DNA of 64,000 nt from Fimbriimonas sp. (GCA_029866005.1 JARXAE010000006.1:1-64000); one strand, 5' to 3'; positions 43,304 to 52,927 are shown, counted from the stretch's first letter. Numbers and translations: made by a program. The notes: generated by a model not told the origin, from the letters alone.

Positions 43304-43798
43304 TTAGCTTCGATCGACGATCGCTTCTAGGTCGGAGCTTCCGCCGCCTTGCTTGCGAAGAGCTTCGCGAAGAGTGCCTCTTAGCTCTTCCGACAACGGA
43401 GTCGGGTTGAAGTTAGGGACGCCGACGATTCGCTGGGCATACTCAACCATCATTGAGCGAATCTTTGTTTGGTCGGCTAGGTAAGCATCAAGTTTGCCCC
43501 GCACACGCCACAGAATTCCCACTGAGGCGACACAAATTCCAACAGAAACATACTCCCAGATGAGAAGAGCAGCTTTAACTTTTTGTGGCACGAGTGGAGT
43601 TGCCGCAACGATCGTAAAGATGATCGCAAGGCAAGCCGTAATGAAAACAAGATTTCGAAAGACCCCAAGTCTCCCTCGTCGCTCAATTTGCTCGGCTCCA
43701 ATACGGAGAACGGCGCTCAACGCGCGCATATTAGGATCGTTACTCAGCTTTTTGTAAGCTGATTCGATCTCGGAGATTGTCATGATTTTGGACGCCAT
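43304..43798 (-). CDS. Hypothetical two-TM membrane protein
   Basis: The 164-residue protein has a helical N-terminal part, two membrane spans (about residues 46-65 and 75-98) and a cytoplasmic tail of about 65 residues. No family is recognised. ATG 43798 is chosen because GAGG lies eight bases upstream and a promoter (43827-43855) occupies the sites of the earlier in-frame starts (TTG 43855, ATG 43831). Confidence 0.55.
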   Translation of the reverse strand: MASKIMTISEIESAYKKLSNDPNMRALSAVLRIGAEQIERRGRLGVFRNLVFITACLAIIFTIVAATPLVPQKVKAALLIWEYVSVGICVASVGILWRVRGKLDAYLADQTKIRSMMVEYAQRIVGVPNFNPTPLSEELRGTLREALRKQGGGSSDLEAIVDRS

Positions 43799-43826
43799 TG
43801 TGCCTCGTAAGGATGATACCGACTCA

Positions 43827-43855
43827 TTCATAGCAAATCCTGAACCAAAAGTCAA
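43827..43855 (-). promoter_or_regulatory. Classic -35/-10 promoter for the gene ending at 43304
   Basis: TTGACT, 17 bases, then TATGAA. This is the best full two-box promoter in the window. The -35 overlaps the aat stop codon. Confidence 0.55.
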
Positions 43856-44442
43856 GCGGACCAGTCATTTCTCATCGACAAAGCGTCTTTCATCATCCGC
43901 ATATATGCTTGATTGTTGATGGTGTACGCCCCGAGCGATTCGAGGTGAGGGTTCATGATTTGCGCATCAAAGAGTACGAAGCCTCTAGCTCTGCAAGTTT
44001 CGATCATGTGAAACAGTGCGACTTTCGACGCATCGGTGACTCGGTGGAACATCGATTCGGCAAAGAATGCGCCACCTAGGGCAATGCCATAGGTGCCTCC
44101 CACAAGCTCATCTCCAAGCCAGACCTCACAAGAATGTCCCCATCCTTGTTGGTGTGCCTCACCGTAGACTCGGACGAAGTCCTCAGTGATCCAGTTGTCA
44201 TCTGGACGCCGACACGCCCACATGACGTCCTCAAAGGCTCGATCAAACGTGATCTTAAAGCGATGCGAACTCAGAGTCTTTCGAAGCGACCGAGAGACCC
44301 GAATCCCTTCGATCGGAAACAGGCAACGCTCGTAGGGCTGAAACCACTCGACCTCGTTGGCTTCTTCGTCGACGGTCATCGGAAACCAGCCCTCAGCATA
44401 GGCCTCCCGCAGCATTTCAACCCGGAGATCCTTGCCGTTCAT
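43852..44442 (-). CDS. aat: Leucyl/phenylalanyl-tRNA--protein transferase
   Basis: Aat adds Leu or Phe to proteins with N-terminal Arg or Lys, making them N-degrons for ClpS/ClpAP. The 196-residue protein has AYAEGWFPM, a central CRRPDDNWITEDFVRVYGEAHQQGWGHSCEVW and GGAFFAESMFH (the family signature), and ends with HLESLGAY. ATG 44442 is coupled to the MFS stop by ATGA; a longer in-frame start at 44460 adds six residues inside that gene. Confidence 0.94.
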   Translation of the reverse strand: MNGKDLRVEMLREAYAEGWFPMTVDEEANEVEWFQPYERCLFPIEGIRVSRSLRKTLSSHRFKITFDRAFEDVMWACRRPDDNWITEDFVRVYGEAHQQGWGHSCEVWLGDELVGGTYGIALGGAFFAESMFHRVTDASKVALFHMIETCRARGFVLFDAQIMNPHLESLGAYTINNQAYMRMMKDALSMRNDWSA

Positions 44443-45635
44443 ACCTTTTTGGGGTGGCAAGCACAGATTGCGGGAAGGGCGACGGCCACGGCGATGCAGA
44501 CCAGTGCCGCGAAGATGTACGGTGCCGCATGCCAGACATCGAACAGCGCGCCGCCAATGATCGGCCCGATGATAAAACCGAAGGTTCGTGCCGCTTGAAG
44601 ATTGCCAAAAAGTTCGCCTTGGGCATCGTCAGGAACAGCGTTTGAGGTCAGGGCGCTTAGTGTTGGACTTACGACTCCTGCTCCGACTGCATAAAACGTC
44701 GACGCCAAAAGGAGCCAAACCATTCCAGGGGCTATGCCGATCAAGGGGGTGACAAACGGGTTGATGACGAGCCCCACACCCTGAAGGACATAGCCAATCC
44801 TCAGAAGCGTCGTGTCGCAAAACTTTCTTCCCAGCCACTGCAAAAAGAATGCAGAAACGAGAACTCCAAGAAGACCCTCATAACTAAAAATGATGCCGAA
44901 TTCGCGCTCACCATAGCCGAGGGTGTCCCGAATCAGGCGTCCAAATGTGCCTTCGAGCGTGGCGAGCGCAAAGCTTGCCGCGACAGCGATCCAGAAGAAC
45001 GGCTTGATCGAAGGATACTTCTGAAAGAAGCTAAGGTCGATCCATTTGAGCTTCTGATGCTCCTTCGGTGCTGGCTTGATTTCGCTCACGAAGGCGAGGA
45101 CGAGGAGTCCGCCTAGCGCAGAAATTCCGGCACCGACCACACCGATCCAGTGGTTCCCGAAGTAGTGAGCGCTAAACCCACCGATTGCTGGCCCCAGGAT
45201 TGAGCCTGCGGAAATGGCAGCACCGAGCCGTCCGAGGACAACTTTGCGTTGGGCTTCGTCGGTACTGGCTACGATCATCGACTGACCAACGGCTATGTTC
45301 GCTGATCCAAATCCCGCCATGATGCGGCTGAGGAACAGTAGAGGAATGGATTCAGCCAGCCCATAGAGCAGCATCGCCAGCGCGCTGAGCCATTGGCAGG
45401 CGACAAAAATCTTCTTCCCACCAGCTCGGTCCGCAAACCGTCCCCACTGCGGAGAGGCGATCAACTGGATGATGAAGGTGCTCTGTAGCAGAAGGCCGAT
45501 GATTGGGCCCTTGAGGGGGGTGCTACCGAGGAGAGTATCTGCGCGAAGCTGAATGTTCGGGATCAACATGGTAAATCCCACCATGTCGAAAAAGATCGCA
45601 AGGAGCAAAGCCGCCTCTTGCAATCTAGGTTTCAT
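44439..45635 (-). CDS. MFS transporter (drug:H+ antiporter-like)
   Basis: The 398-residue protein has twelve hydrophobic spans. The loop 2-3 motif is QWGRFADRAGGKKIF, and motif C GSILGPAIGGFSAH points to an exporter. It resembles TetA-like antiporters. The -10 element TACACT lies six bases before ATG. It overlaps aat by ATGA. Substrate unknown. Confidence 0.88.
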   Translation of the reverse strand: MKPRLQEAALLLAIFFDMVGFTMLIPNIQLRADTLLGSTPLKGPIIGLLLQSTFIIQLIASPQWGRFADRAGGKKIFVACQWLSALAMLLYGLAESIPLLFLSRIMAGFGSANIAVGQSMIVASTDEAQRKVVLGRLGAAISAGSILGPAIGGFSAHYFGNHWIGVVGAGISALGGLLVLAFVSEIKPAPKEHQKLKWIDLSFFQKYPSIKPFFWIAVAASFALATLEGTFGRLIRDTLGYGEREFGIIFSYEGLLGVLVSAFFLQWLGRKFCDTTLLRIGYVLQGVGLVINPFVTPLIGIAPGMVWLLLASTFYAVGAGVVSPTLSALTSNAVPDDAQGELFGNLQAARTFGFIIGPIIGGALFDVWHAAPYIFAALVCIAVAVALPAICACHPKKV

Positions 45636-45641
45636 ACATCC

Positions 45642-45647
45642 AGTGTA
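45642..45647 (-). promoter_or_regulatory. -10 element for leaderless start at 45635
   Basis: TACACT, six bases, then ATG; no Shine-Dalgarno site. Confidence 0.52.
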
Positions 45648-45719
45648 TCAGTAACCATCCAGTAGCTGAACCGACAACCCGATCCGCTCGTTGTGCCTTG
45701 TGAGATGAGGTGGACTGGA

Positions 45720-46532
45720 ATGCGATCTGAACTGCGTGTAGTTATCGCGTCGGTAGTCTTGGTCGGAGTTCCGTACTTGTTGGTCTTTACGTTTGTGAAG
45801 CCGTCATTTTTTAGGGGCACACGTGAAGCCCCTGTTTACAACGAATACGAACCACCTGACCTGGTGCTTAGACGTGAGCTGAAACCGTACACTGCTGAGT
45901 CCTTAATCCCTGAGATTCGAAAGTTGCCATCGACGACTCTACTTGAGAAGTTCGACCGAGAAGAACTTCTAGCCGATGCAAATCATCTGGCAGGACATTC
46001 TCGAAAGGCTGGCGAAGGCTATGAATCACTCCTTGAACTAGCTGGACCCCGATTCTCCAGCTCAGCAATTGACGACGGGAAGCTGGCGACAAAAAGCTAC
46101 TGGAACTATCATCTCGCGAAAGACGAGGCTGGAATGACTAGAATTCTTGATTGGTCCAAGCGCTATGGGATAAGGTTTTCGAACCACGACAACATTGGTG
46201 GCAGCCTAGCTGGATACAGCTACCGCGCGAGGTTTTTTACGCTTGGTGGAAGACATGCTGGACGTGATATGGACGCCTTGGACTTCTACTACTCACAAGC
46301 TCTCAAGGAATCGGGCGGCTCAGACTCAATCCGATGCGAGTACGTGTACCGACTTGATCGGAACCACCGACCAAAGATGGCAAGGCTGGTTGCCTCGAAG
46401 TGCGGGCGTCCAGCAAGTCCCAAGCTGCAAACTATCTACGATTGGGTTGTGGTGCCATTGAAGAGCAACAAATCGGCACTTCCCACTAAGCAAGAGCTAG
46501 ATGACGAAAAGGAAGAGGCACTGAAGCGCTAA
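45720..46532 (+). CDS. Hypothetical protein with N-terminal membrane anchor
   Basis: The 270-residue protein has one N-terminal hydrophobic segment (about residues 5-26) and an otherwise soluble body with TPR-like helices in the middle (LAGHSRKAGEGYESLLELAG). No family is recognised. ATG 45720 has AGGTGG seven bases upstream; GTG 45693 and ATG 45705 are less well placed. Confidence 0.6.
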   Translation: MRSELRVVIASVVLVGVPYLLVFTFVKPSFFRGTREAPVYNEYEPPDLVLRRELKPYTAESLIPEIRKLPSTTLLEKFDREELLADANHLAGHSRKAGEGYESLLELAGPRFSSSAIDDGKLATKSYWNYHLAKDEAGMTRILDWSKRYGIRFSNHDNIGGSLAGYSYRARFFTLGGRHAGRDMDALDFYYSQALKESGGSDSIRCEYVYRLDRNHRPKMARLVASKCGRPASPKLQTIYDWVVVPLKSNKSALPTKQELDDEKEEALKR

Positions 46533-46539
46533 GACCCTG

Positions 46540-47160
46540 TCACATCGTCCCATAGAGTCGGTCGCCAAAATCTCCCAGCCCAGGCACGATGTACTTCTTC
46601 TCGTTGAGCCTCTCGTCAACGGAAGCAGTGTAGATATCAACATCCGGATGCTCACCTTGTAGAAAAGCGATCCCTTCCGGAGCGGAGATGACGCAGACCA
46701 TCGTGACCTTTTGGGCCCCGTTGGACTTCAGCTCAGTAATCGCCTTAGCCGCCGAGCCGCCGGTGGCGAGCATGGGGTCGAGAGCAAGGCAAAAGCGGCC
46801 CTCTAGCCGAGGAAGTTTCAGGTAGTATCGCCGAGCTTCAGCGGTGTCCTCGTTACGCTCTAAGCCGACGTAGCCCACGGCCACATCGGGGAAAAGTTCG
46901 AGTACGGGCTCAAGCATCGAGAGTCCCGCGCGGAGGATCGGGACCGCAGCGAGACCTTCGTCAAGGTAATTGACCGTCGTCTCCTGGATGGGGGTCGTCA
47001 CCGTTTCCTGCTTTTGAACCAAGGAGCGAGTGGCCTCAAGCACGAGTAGGGTCGTCAGATGCCGCGATATCCGCCGAAACCGTTCTGGCTGGGTTCCAAC
47101 ATCGCGGAGTTGCGCCAAGTAGTGCTGGGCGAGAGGGTGATCAACGACGTGGAGGGACAT
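46540..47160 (-). CDS. upp: Uracil phosphoribosyltransferase
   Basis: Upp salvages uracil, making UMP from uracil and PRPP. The 206-residue protein has VPILRAGLSMLEP, VGYVGLERNEDT, the PRPP-binding loop LDPMLATGGSA and the C-terminal uracil-binding region YIVPGLGDFGDRLYGT. Length is normal. The -10 element TAAACT is six bases before ATG. It is divergent from glmU-prs; prs makes its PRPP substrate. Confidence 0.95.
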   Translation of the reverse strand: MSLHVVDHPLAQHYLAQLRDVGTQPERFRRISRHLTTLLVLEATRSLVQKQETVTTPIQETTVNYLDEGLAAVPILRAGLSMLEPVLELFPDVAVGYVGLERNEDTAEARRYYLKLPRLEGRFCLALDPMLATGGSAAKAITELKSNGAQKVTMVCVISAPEGIAFLQGEHPDVDIYTASVDERLNEKKYIVPGLGDFGDRLYGTM

Positions 47161-47166
47161 GCTCTC

Positions 47167-47172
47167 AGTTTA
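47167..47172 (-). promoter_or_regulatory. upp: -10 element for leaderless start at 47160 (upp)
   Basis: TAAACT, six bases, then ATG. TTGTCT, 15 bases further upstream, is a possible weak -35. Confidence 0.55.
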
Positions 47173-47234
47173 CAGAGAACAGATGCCAGACAACAGCCCA
47201 TTAGTCTTGTAAACACCGTGTTAAAAGAGGCAAA

Positions 47235-48632
47235 ATGAATCGCCCTCTTATGCCCAACGCCACGACGACCGGACTGATTCTTGCTGCGGGAAAGGGCACC
47301 CGGATGAAGTCGGATTTGCCGAAGTGCCTGCACCGAGTGTGCGGAGTGCCCATGGTGAAGCTGGTGGCAGACAATATGATCGCCGCCGGGGTCGACGAAG
47401 TCATTATTGTGGTTGGTCATGGGGGAGAGTCCCTGATTTCAGAGCTTGGAGACAGCTACAAGTACGCATGGCAGCACGAGCAACTTGGCACAGGACACGC
47501 TGTCCAGTGTGCGCTCGCCGAGCTTGGCGACGTCGAGGGAACGGTTGTCATCGCCTGCGGTGATACACCGCTGATCTCTACGGAGTACTTCAAACAGTTT
47601 TTAGATGCTCATTCGGGAGTTTGCACCTTATCAGTGGCTCACTTGGCGGATGCATCAGGTTACGGTCGGGTTGTCGTTGAAGGAGACAAAGCCACCAGAA
47701 TCGTTGAACAAAAGGATGCCTCGGCGGATGAGAAACAGATTCGGCACGCCAATGCAGGAATGTATTGCGTTGATGGAGCGGCTCTTCGGGAGGCACTGAA
47801 AACTCTCAAGTCGGACAATGCCCAAGGCGAATACTACTTAACAGATATCGTCAGCTACTTCTCCGAGTCTGGACGGGCGGTCACGGCGTTCGTCAGCGAT
47901 GATCCCGCGATCTTGCTCGGCGTCAACGACCGGGTTCAACTGGCCGAGGCAAACGCGATTCTTCGTAAGCAGATCAACGAGAGACACATGAGGGCGGGTG
48001 TAACAATCGTTGACCCTTCATCAACTTATATTGGTCCTGATGTGAAAATTGGTCAAGATTCTATCATCGAGCCAAACACTTATCTGGAAGGCTCTACGCG
48101 CATCGGAAAAGGAAGCCGAATCGGGCCTAACTGCAAGTTCACTGACATCGAAGTTGGCGACGACTGCTACATCTTCCTCTCCCACGGATACGAGGCCAAA
48201 ATCGGAAATGGTTGCCGCATCGGACCGTTTGCGAACGTTCGGCCAAAGACGGTGCTGGAAGACGGAGTTCGCCTCGGCAACTTCGTCGAAGTCAACCGAT
48301 CCCACCTTCACGAAGGAGTAAAGGTCAACCATCTCACCTACATTGGTGATAGCGAGATTGGCGAAGAAACCAATATTGGCGCAGGCACGATCACCTGCAA
48401 TTTCGACGGCTACAAGAAGAGCCGAACAATGATCGGAAAAAACGTTTTTGTGGGTTCAAACTCAACGCTTGTCGCACCGGTAACCATCGGGGACGGGGCG
48501 CTTACTGCGGCAGGATCAGTCATCACTGACGAGATTCCGGCAGGTGGAGCAGGGTTTGGACGAGCTCGTCAGGTAACCAAGGATGGGTGGGCTGAACGGC
48601 GTCGGCAACAACACGAAAACAAATCAGAATGA
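47235..48632 (+). CDS. glmU: Bifunctional UDP-N-acetylglucosamine diphosphorylase/glucosamine-1-phosphate N-acetyltransferase
   Basis: GlmU makes UDP-GlcNAc for cell-wall synthesis. The 465-residue protein has the uridylyltransferase signature LILAAGKGTRM, GTGHAVQCAL and ACGDTPLI (residues about 15-120). From about residue 250 it forms a left-handed beta-helix of hexapeptide repeats with YIGDSEIGEETNIGAGTITCNFDGYKK. AAGAGG lies seven to eight bases before ATG. It overlaps prs by ATGA, a glmU-prs pair also found in Firmicutes. Confidence 0.95.
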   Translation: MNRPLMPNATTTGLILAAGKGTRMKSDLPKCLHRVCGVPMVKLVADNMIAAGVDEVIIVVGHGGESLISELGDSYKYAWQHEQLGTGHAVQCALAELGDVEGTVVIACGDTPLISTEYFKQFLDAHSGVCTLSVAHLADASGYGRVVVEGDKATRIVEQKDASADEKQIRHANAGMYCVDGAALREALKTLKSDNAQGEYYLTDIVSYFSESGRAVTAFVSDDPAILLGVNDRVQLAEANAILRKQINERHMRAGVTIVDPSSTYIGPDVKIGQDSIIEPNTYLEGSTRIGKGSRIGPNCKFTDIEVGDDCYIFLSHGYEAKIGNGCRIGPFANVRPKTVLEDGVRLGNFVEVNRSHLHEGVKVNHLTYIGDSEIGEETNIGAGTITCNFDGYKKSRTMIGKNVFVGSNSTLVAPVTIGDGALTAAGSVITDEIPAGGAGFGRARQVTKDGWAERRRQQHENKSE

Positions 48633-49594
48633 ACGATCTCAACAACGGAATCAAGCTGTTTGCCGGTAACGCGAACCCCTCATTGGCCACCAAGGTTGCC
48701 GCAGAGCTAGGCGCTCCGCTTGGCAAGCTCAAGGCATCCAAGTTCGCCGACGGTGAAATTCGGATCATGATCGAGGAGTCCGCTCGGGGCTCGGACGTGT
48801 TCATTCTCCAACCAACTTGCGCTCCGGCGAACGATAACTTGATGGAGCTGTTTATCCTTTTGGATGCTTTCCGAAGAGCGTCGGCAAAACGGATTACTGT
48901 CGTGATGCCCTATTATGGCTACGCTCGTCAGGACAAAAAGGTCAAGCCTCGCGAGCCAATCACAGCGCGACTCGTCGCCGACTTTATCCAGATGGCAGGT
49001 GCTTCGCGAGTCGTGACCCTTGATCTCCATGCGGACCAGATTCAAGGATTCTTCAACATCCCAGTTGATCACCTCTACGGTGGACCGATTCTGGGCCAGT
49101 ACTTCGTTGATAAAGGCTTGGCAAACCAAGATGACGTCTGCGTCGTCGCCCCTGACGTCGGCGGTGTAGGACGAGCCAAGAAGCTCGCCGACATGCTCAA
49201 ATGTCCGTTCATTGTTATTGCTAAGCGTCGCCCCGCTCCGAACCAGGTTGAGGTCGTTGAAATCGTCGGCGACTTCAAAGGCAAGCGTTGCGTCATGATC
49301 GACGATATGATCGATACTGGCGGCTCGATTGTTTCCGGTGCTCAGGCTCTGATGGATCGAGGCGCAAAGGAAGTCATCGCCTGTTGCAGTCACGCAATAC
49401 TTTCTGACCCGGCCACAGCCCGGCTACAGGATAGTTGCATCTCCGAAATTGTGGTCCTGGATACCGTCAATCTTCCAGAAGAAAAGCTCTTCCCTAAGCT
49501 GACCGTGCTATCCGCAGCTCCTCTGATCGCAGCGGCAATCAAGCGAATCAACCAAAACACCTCGATCAGCGAGCTGTTTGGGCAGTGGGGCTAG
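48629..49594 (+). CDS. prs: Ribose-phosphate pyrophosphokinase
   Basis: Prs makes PRPP from ribose-5-phosphate and ATP. The 321-residue protein has LFAGNANPSLA, FADGEIRI, QPTCAPANDNLMEL, YYGYARQDKK, the metal-binding DLHADQIQGFF and the PRPP loop DDMIDTGGSI. It is coupled by ATGA to glmU and is followed by the GH20 gene after four bases. Length is normal. Confidence 0.95.
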   Translation: MNDLNNGIKLFAGNANPSLATKVAAELGAPLGKLKASKFADGEIRIMIEESARGSDVFILQPTCAPANDNLMELFILLDAFRRASAKRITVVMPYYGYARQDKKVKPREPITARLVADFIQMAGASRVVTLDLHADQIQGFFNIPVDHLYGGPILGQYFVDKGLANQDDVCVVAPDVGGVGRAKKLADMLKCPFIVIAKRRPAPNQVEVVEIVGDFKGKRCVMIDDMIDTGGSIVSGAQALMDRGAKEVIACCSHAILSDPATARLQDSCISEIVVLDTVNLPEEKLFPKLTVLSAAPLIAAAIKRINQNTSISELFGQWG

Positions 49595-49598
49595 GCCG

Positions 49599-51215
49599 AT
49601 GAAGCTGCGGATGTGGCTTTACGACATCGCGCGGGAGCAATGTCCGACGCCGACGTACATGCGGCATCTTTGCAAGCTCTCACTTGACTCTGGTTACAAC
49701 GCCCTTGGGCTTTATCTTGAGCATCGATTTGCTTACCCCTCCGTGCCATGGGTGGCGGGCTTAGGAGCGTTAACTCCCGAGCTTGTGAAATCTCTACAAA
49801 AGGAATACAAAGAGCTCCAGATTGTGCCGTTTATTAACTTGCTTGGGCACTTTGAGGGTTTCCTGTACGCCTCAGGCGGAGAGCAGTTTGCGTGTGAGAG
49901 GTTCTCAGGGATGTCGGGAGATCCGGTTAATCCAAGATTCATTTCCCTGTGCGAGTCGATCGTGGATGATGCAATTTCGATCTTTGATTCAGAGCTAATT
50001 CATATTGGTGGGGATGAAACAGCGCAACTTGGGCGCGGGGCTTCCCAGGCTTTTGTGGATGCCCAGGAAGCAGACGGGAAAGCCGTCTTGTATGGCAAAC
50101 ATTTCGCCCCGTTGGCTCAGCGGGTGGTGGATGCCGGCTGCCTTCCAGGAGTTTGGGGGGATATGTTCTTCGAACACCCCGACGCCTTGGAGATGATGCC
50201 AAAGCAGACGATGATCTTCGATTGGCAGTACTTCAAGTCCCCGGAGTACACCTCCACGCTGTTTCGAGAGAAAGGGTTTCGGACCGTTTTCTGCCCAGCT
50301 GTCCACACCTACAACGCTGCCTGGTGCCATTTGCCTCAGACCGAGCGAAACGTTACCGAGCACGCCGAAGCCGCCGAGCGACTTGGCGTCGAAGGAGTCT
50401 GTGTGACCACCTGGGAACTCGGCCTGATGGGGAACTACAACACGATTCTCCCAGTTATCGAAGGCTGCGGAGCAATTCTGAATTCAGCCAGCGCGGAGGT
50501 TGGGCGTGGATTTCCGTTGGAAAGTGGCGCTCGGGACGACGACATTGCGGTCTACAAGACAGCAGTTCCTTCTGAGGAAGGAGCCGCGAACGGTCAGGCG
50601 CTTCTGCGGAGCTACTTGAAACACTCTGAAACTCAGGAAGAATGGGCCCGGCTAATGGGGGTGGAGTTGCAAGAATGCGGAGATTGGTTCTCATTCGGAG
50701 GGATTCGGAGCGGGATTAAGTGCCGGCTCCTCCTCTACTCAAACCCATTCCTCCTCTGGCTCCGCGATCGCGAGGGTTTGCTCGGACCCGGCGGAGACAA
50801 GGCATGGGAAATTGCCGAACGCGCAACGGCATTCGCCCTTGACTCCGACCAGCGTGGTGTTAGCCAATTCGTGAAGAAGTCAGTTGAATTCGTTCGGCAG
50901 GTTGAGAGAGCCGCTAACGCCTATGGTGCCGAGAAGCCAGGTGAGGCCATGAACCACCTCGCCCCATGCCGTCAAATCTTTGAAGACCTCGAAAAGATCG
51001 CCGTCGCGGCGAACATCAACTCTTGCGGCTCGCTAGCAGACATTTATAGGTGCCAAAAAGCGCGTCGCCATGTCGAGGAAGTCATCATGCGAATCAAACA
51101 GTATGGCGGGGGCTCGCTAGGCTATCTTCCATCTTTCGAGACGCTCGTTCATCCAAAGTTCGTGCCGCATGATCAGGCTAATTGGTGGCTGATTAACAAG
51201 TGGGCTAGCGAGTAG
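49599..51215 (+). CDS. Glycoside hydrolase family 20-like protein (beta-N-acetylhexosaminidase domain)
   Basis: The 538-residue protein carries the GH20 catalytic motif HIGGDE (residues 135-140, with Asp139-Glu140 as catalytic pair) inside a TIM-barrel-like N-terminal half. It lacks a signal peptide and the usual GH20 N-terminal alpha+beta domain, so it is probably cytoplasmic and acts on small glycosides. The C-terminal half is helical and not recognised. ATG 49599 is preferred to TTG 49578, which lies within prs. Its place behind glmU fits recycling of GlcNAc-containing wall fragments, which is inference. Confidence 0.75.
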   Translation: MKLRMWLYDIAREQCPTPTYMRHLCKLSLDSGYNALGLYLEHRFAYPSVPWVAGLGALTPELVKSLQKEYKELQIVPFINLLGHFEGFLYASGGEQFACERFSGMSGDPVNPRFISLCESIVDDAISIFDSELIHIGGDETAQLGRGASQAFVDAQEADGKAVLYGKHFAPLAQRVVDAGCLPGVWGDMFFEHPDALEMMPKQTMIFDWQYFKSPEYTSTLFREKGFRTVFCPAVHTYNAAWCHLPQTERNVTEHAEAAERLGVEGVCVTTWELGLMGNYNTILPVIEGCGAILNSASAEVGRGFPLESGARDDDIAVYKTAVPSEEGAANGQALLRSYLKHSETQEEWARLMGVELQECGDWFSFGGIRSGIKCRLLLYSNPFLLWLRDREGLLGPGGDKAWEIAERATAFALDSDQRGVSQFVKKSVEFVRQVERAANAYGAEKPGEAMNHLAPCRQIFEDLEKIAVAANINSCGSLADIYRCQKARRHVEEVIMRIKQYGGGSLGYLPSFETLVHPKFVPHDQANWWLINKWASE

Positions 51216-51218
51216 AAT
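51213..51218 (+). promoter_or_regulatory. -10 element for leaderless start at 51225
   Basis: TAGAAT, six bases, then ATG. The TAG of the box is the stop codon of the GH20 gene. Confidence 0.52.
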
Positions 51219-51224
51219 CCCGGG

Positions 51225-52889
51225 ATGGGTTTTGATGCGGGGATTTCTCGAAAGCACTTTCTTTCTGGCTCGTTATTGGCACTAAGTGCGCCATTGGCAA
51301 CAATTGCTAGCCAAGGCGGAAAGGTCACGATTGAGGATATCAAAGCCGCCGAAAAGCTAGCCGGGATCACTCTTACAGAGGAGCAACGCAAAGGGGTCTT
51401 AGGCGCATTCTCGCCGGGGCATGACGCTCTCCAGAAATTGCGCGCAAAGGGTCTCACCAACGATGTTTCGCCCGCCTTCAACTTTGTGCCACAAGGGAAG
51501 AAGCCCCGAGCGGGATACAAAACCGACGTACGTGTCACCCCGCCCAAGAACTTCACAAAGCCCGCGAAAGAAGAAGATATTGCCTTTCTCACTCTCGCAG
51601 AGCTTGGTTTTCTCATCAAGTCCAAGCAACTCTCACCCATTGAACTGACTGAAATCTATCTCAAGCGGCTCAAAGAGTTTGGGCCAAAGCTGTTTTGTGT
51701 GATCACCTTGACGGAGGACCTTGCCCGCTTCCAGGCGAAGGTCGCCCATGAAGAGATTCACAAAGGGAAGTACCGAGGACCCTTGCACGGAATTCCGTAC
51801 GGAATTAAGGACCTCTTTGCGGTCAAAGACTACGTCACAACATGGGGAGCTGAGCCGTTCCGTGAGCAGTCGCTTTCCTACAACTCAACCGTCTTCGAAA
51901 AGCTGACGGCGGCGGGCGCGATTTGCGTTGCGAAGACTTCAGTTGGCGCCCTGGCCTACGGTGATCGCTGGTTTGGTGGTCTGACGCTCAATCCCTGGAA
52001 TCCGAAACAAGGCTCGAGCGGGTCTTCGGCAGGCTCTGCGAGCGGAGTGGCGGCCGGACTGTTTGCGTTCGGCATCGGCACCGAGACGCTGGGATCGATC
52101 ATCTCGCCCTCCCAAAGATGCCGTGTCACTGGGCTCCGGCCGACGTTCGGAAGAACCAGCCGCTTTGGGGCGATGGCGCTCTCTTGGACGATGGACAAAG
52201 TGGGCCCGCTTTGCCGATGCGCTGAAGACTGCGCACTTATCCTGGCTGCGATTCACGGGTCTGATGGCAAGGACCTCATGGCCGTCGACTATCCGTTTAC
52301 CTATCGTTCTTCGGTCGATTTAAGCAAGCTCAAGATCGGAGTCATGGCCAGCCAGGGGTTCGATGAGGATGATGTTGCCAAGGAGATTGGACCAGTCGGT
52401 CCGCTCCTCCAAGGCTTAGGAGCAAAACTGACAGGCTTGAAATTCTCTCCTCCCTTAGATGGTTCGGATGAAGTTCTTTCGATTGAAGCCGCTGCTGCCT
52501 TTGATGAAATCACCCGAGATGGTCGGGTAGATACGATGAAAGGCTCCCTCTGGCCGCCAATCTTCCGAGCAGCAGAGCTGCATTCGGGCGTGGACTATAT
52601 CCAGGCCATGCGTGCCCGCTCGCTCGTCATGAAAAAGTTTGAAGAAGAACTGGCGGACTTCGATGTCGTCGTGATTCCAGAGAGGGCGGGGGATGTCTTG
52701 GTCACGACCAACCTTACAGGCCATCCGCAAGTTTTCATTCCGATGGGTGTCAACGATCAAGGAAGACCAATCGGGGTCTCGTTGATTGGTCGGCTTTATG
52801 GCGAAGGAGTGATTCTCTCGGTAGCAAACATGATTCAGCGAGCGACTTCGGTTTACCGAACTCGACCTGACTTGTCAAAGCTTTCCTAG
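51225..52889 (+). CDS. Amidase-signature-family protein, exported
   Basis: The 554-residue protein has a Tat-like N-terminus (SRKHFLSGSLLALSAPLATIA). An about 100-residue extension precedes the amidase-signature domain. The triad is visible as Lys in PYGIKDLFAVKDY and the serines in GSSGSSAGSASGVAAGL, with the nearby GTETLGSIISPSQ. In this family the Ser-cisSer-Lys triad hydrolyses amides. Substrate unknown; the closest analogues are exported amidases of broad specificity. It ends in a hairpin shared with trpA. Confidence 0.88.
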   Translation: MGFDAGISRKHFLSGSLLALSAPLATIASQGGKVTIEDIKAAEKLAGITLTEEQRKGVLGAFSPGHDALQKLRAKGLTNDVSPAFNFVPQGKKPRAGYKTDVRVTPPKNFTKPAKEEDIAFLTLAELGFLIKSKQLSPIELTEIYLKRLKEFGPKLFCVITLTEDLARFQAKVAHEEIHKGKYRGPLHGIPYGIKDLFAVKDYVTTWGAEPFREQSLSYNSTVFEKLTAAGAICVAKTSVGALAYGDRWFGGLTLNPWNPKQGSSGSSAGSASGVAAGLFAFGIGTETLGSIISPSQRCRVTGLRPTFGRTSRFGAMALSWTMDKVGPLCRCAEDCALILAAIHGSDGKDLMAVDYPFTYRSSVDLSKLKIGVMASQGFDEDDVAKEIGPVGPLLQGLGAKLTGLKFSPPLDGSDEVLSIEAAAAFDEITRDGRVDTMKGSLWPPIFRAAELHSGVDYIQAMRARSLVMKKFEEELADFDVVVIPERAGDVLVTTNLTGHPQVFIPMGVNDQGRPIGVSLIGRLYGEGVILSVANMIQRATSVYRTRPDLSKLS

Positions 52890-52899
52890 ATCGATGAGT

Positions 52900-52927
52900 G
52901 AGCTCAAGCGGTTGCCGCTTTGAGCTC
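52900..52927. terminator. Hairpin between convergent amidase gene and trpA
   Basis: GAGCTCAAGCGG (from 52902 counted on the inner arm) faces CCGCTTTGAGCTC with a three-base loop, pairing with a single bulged T. It overlaps the last codons of trpA and probably stops transcripts from both sides, though neither side has a clear U-tract. Confidence 0.55.
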
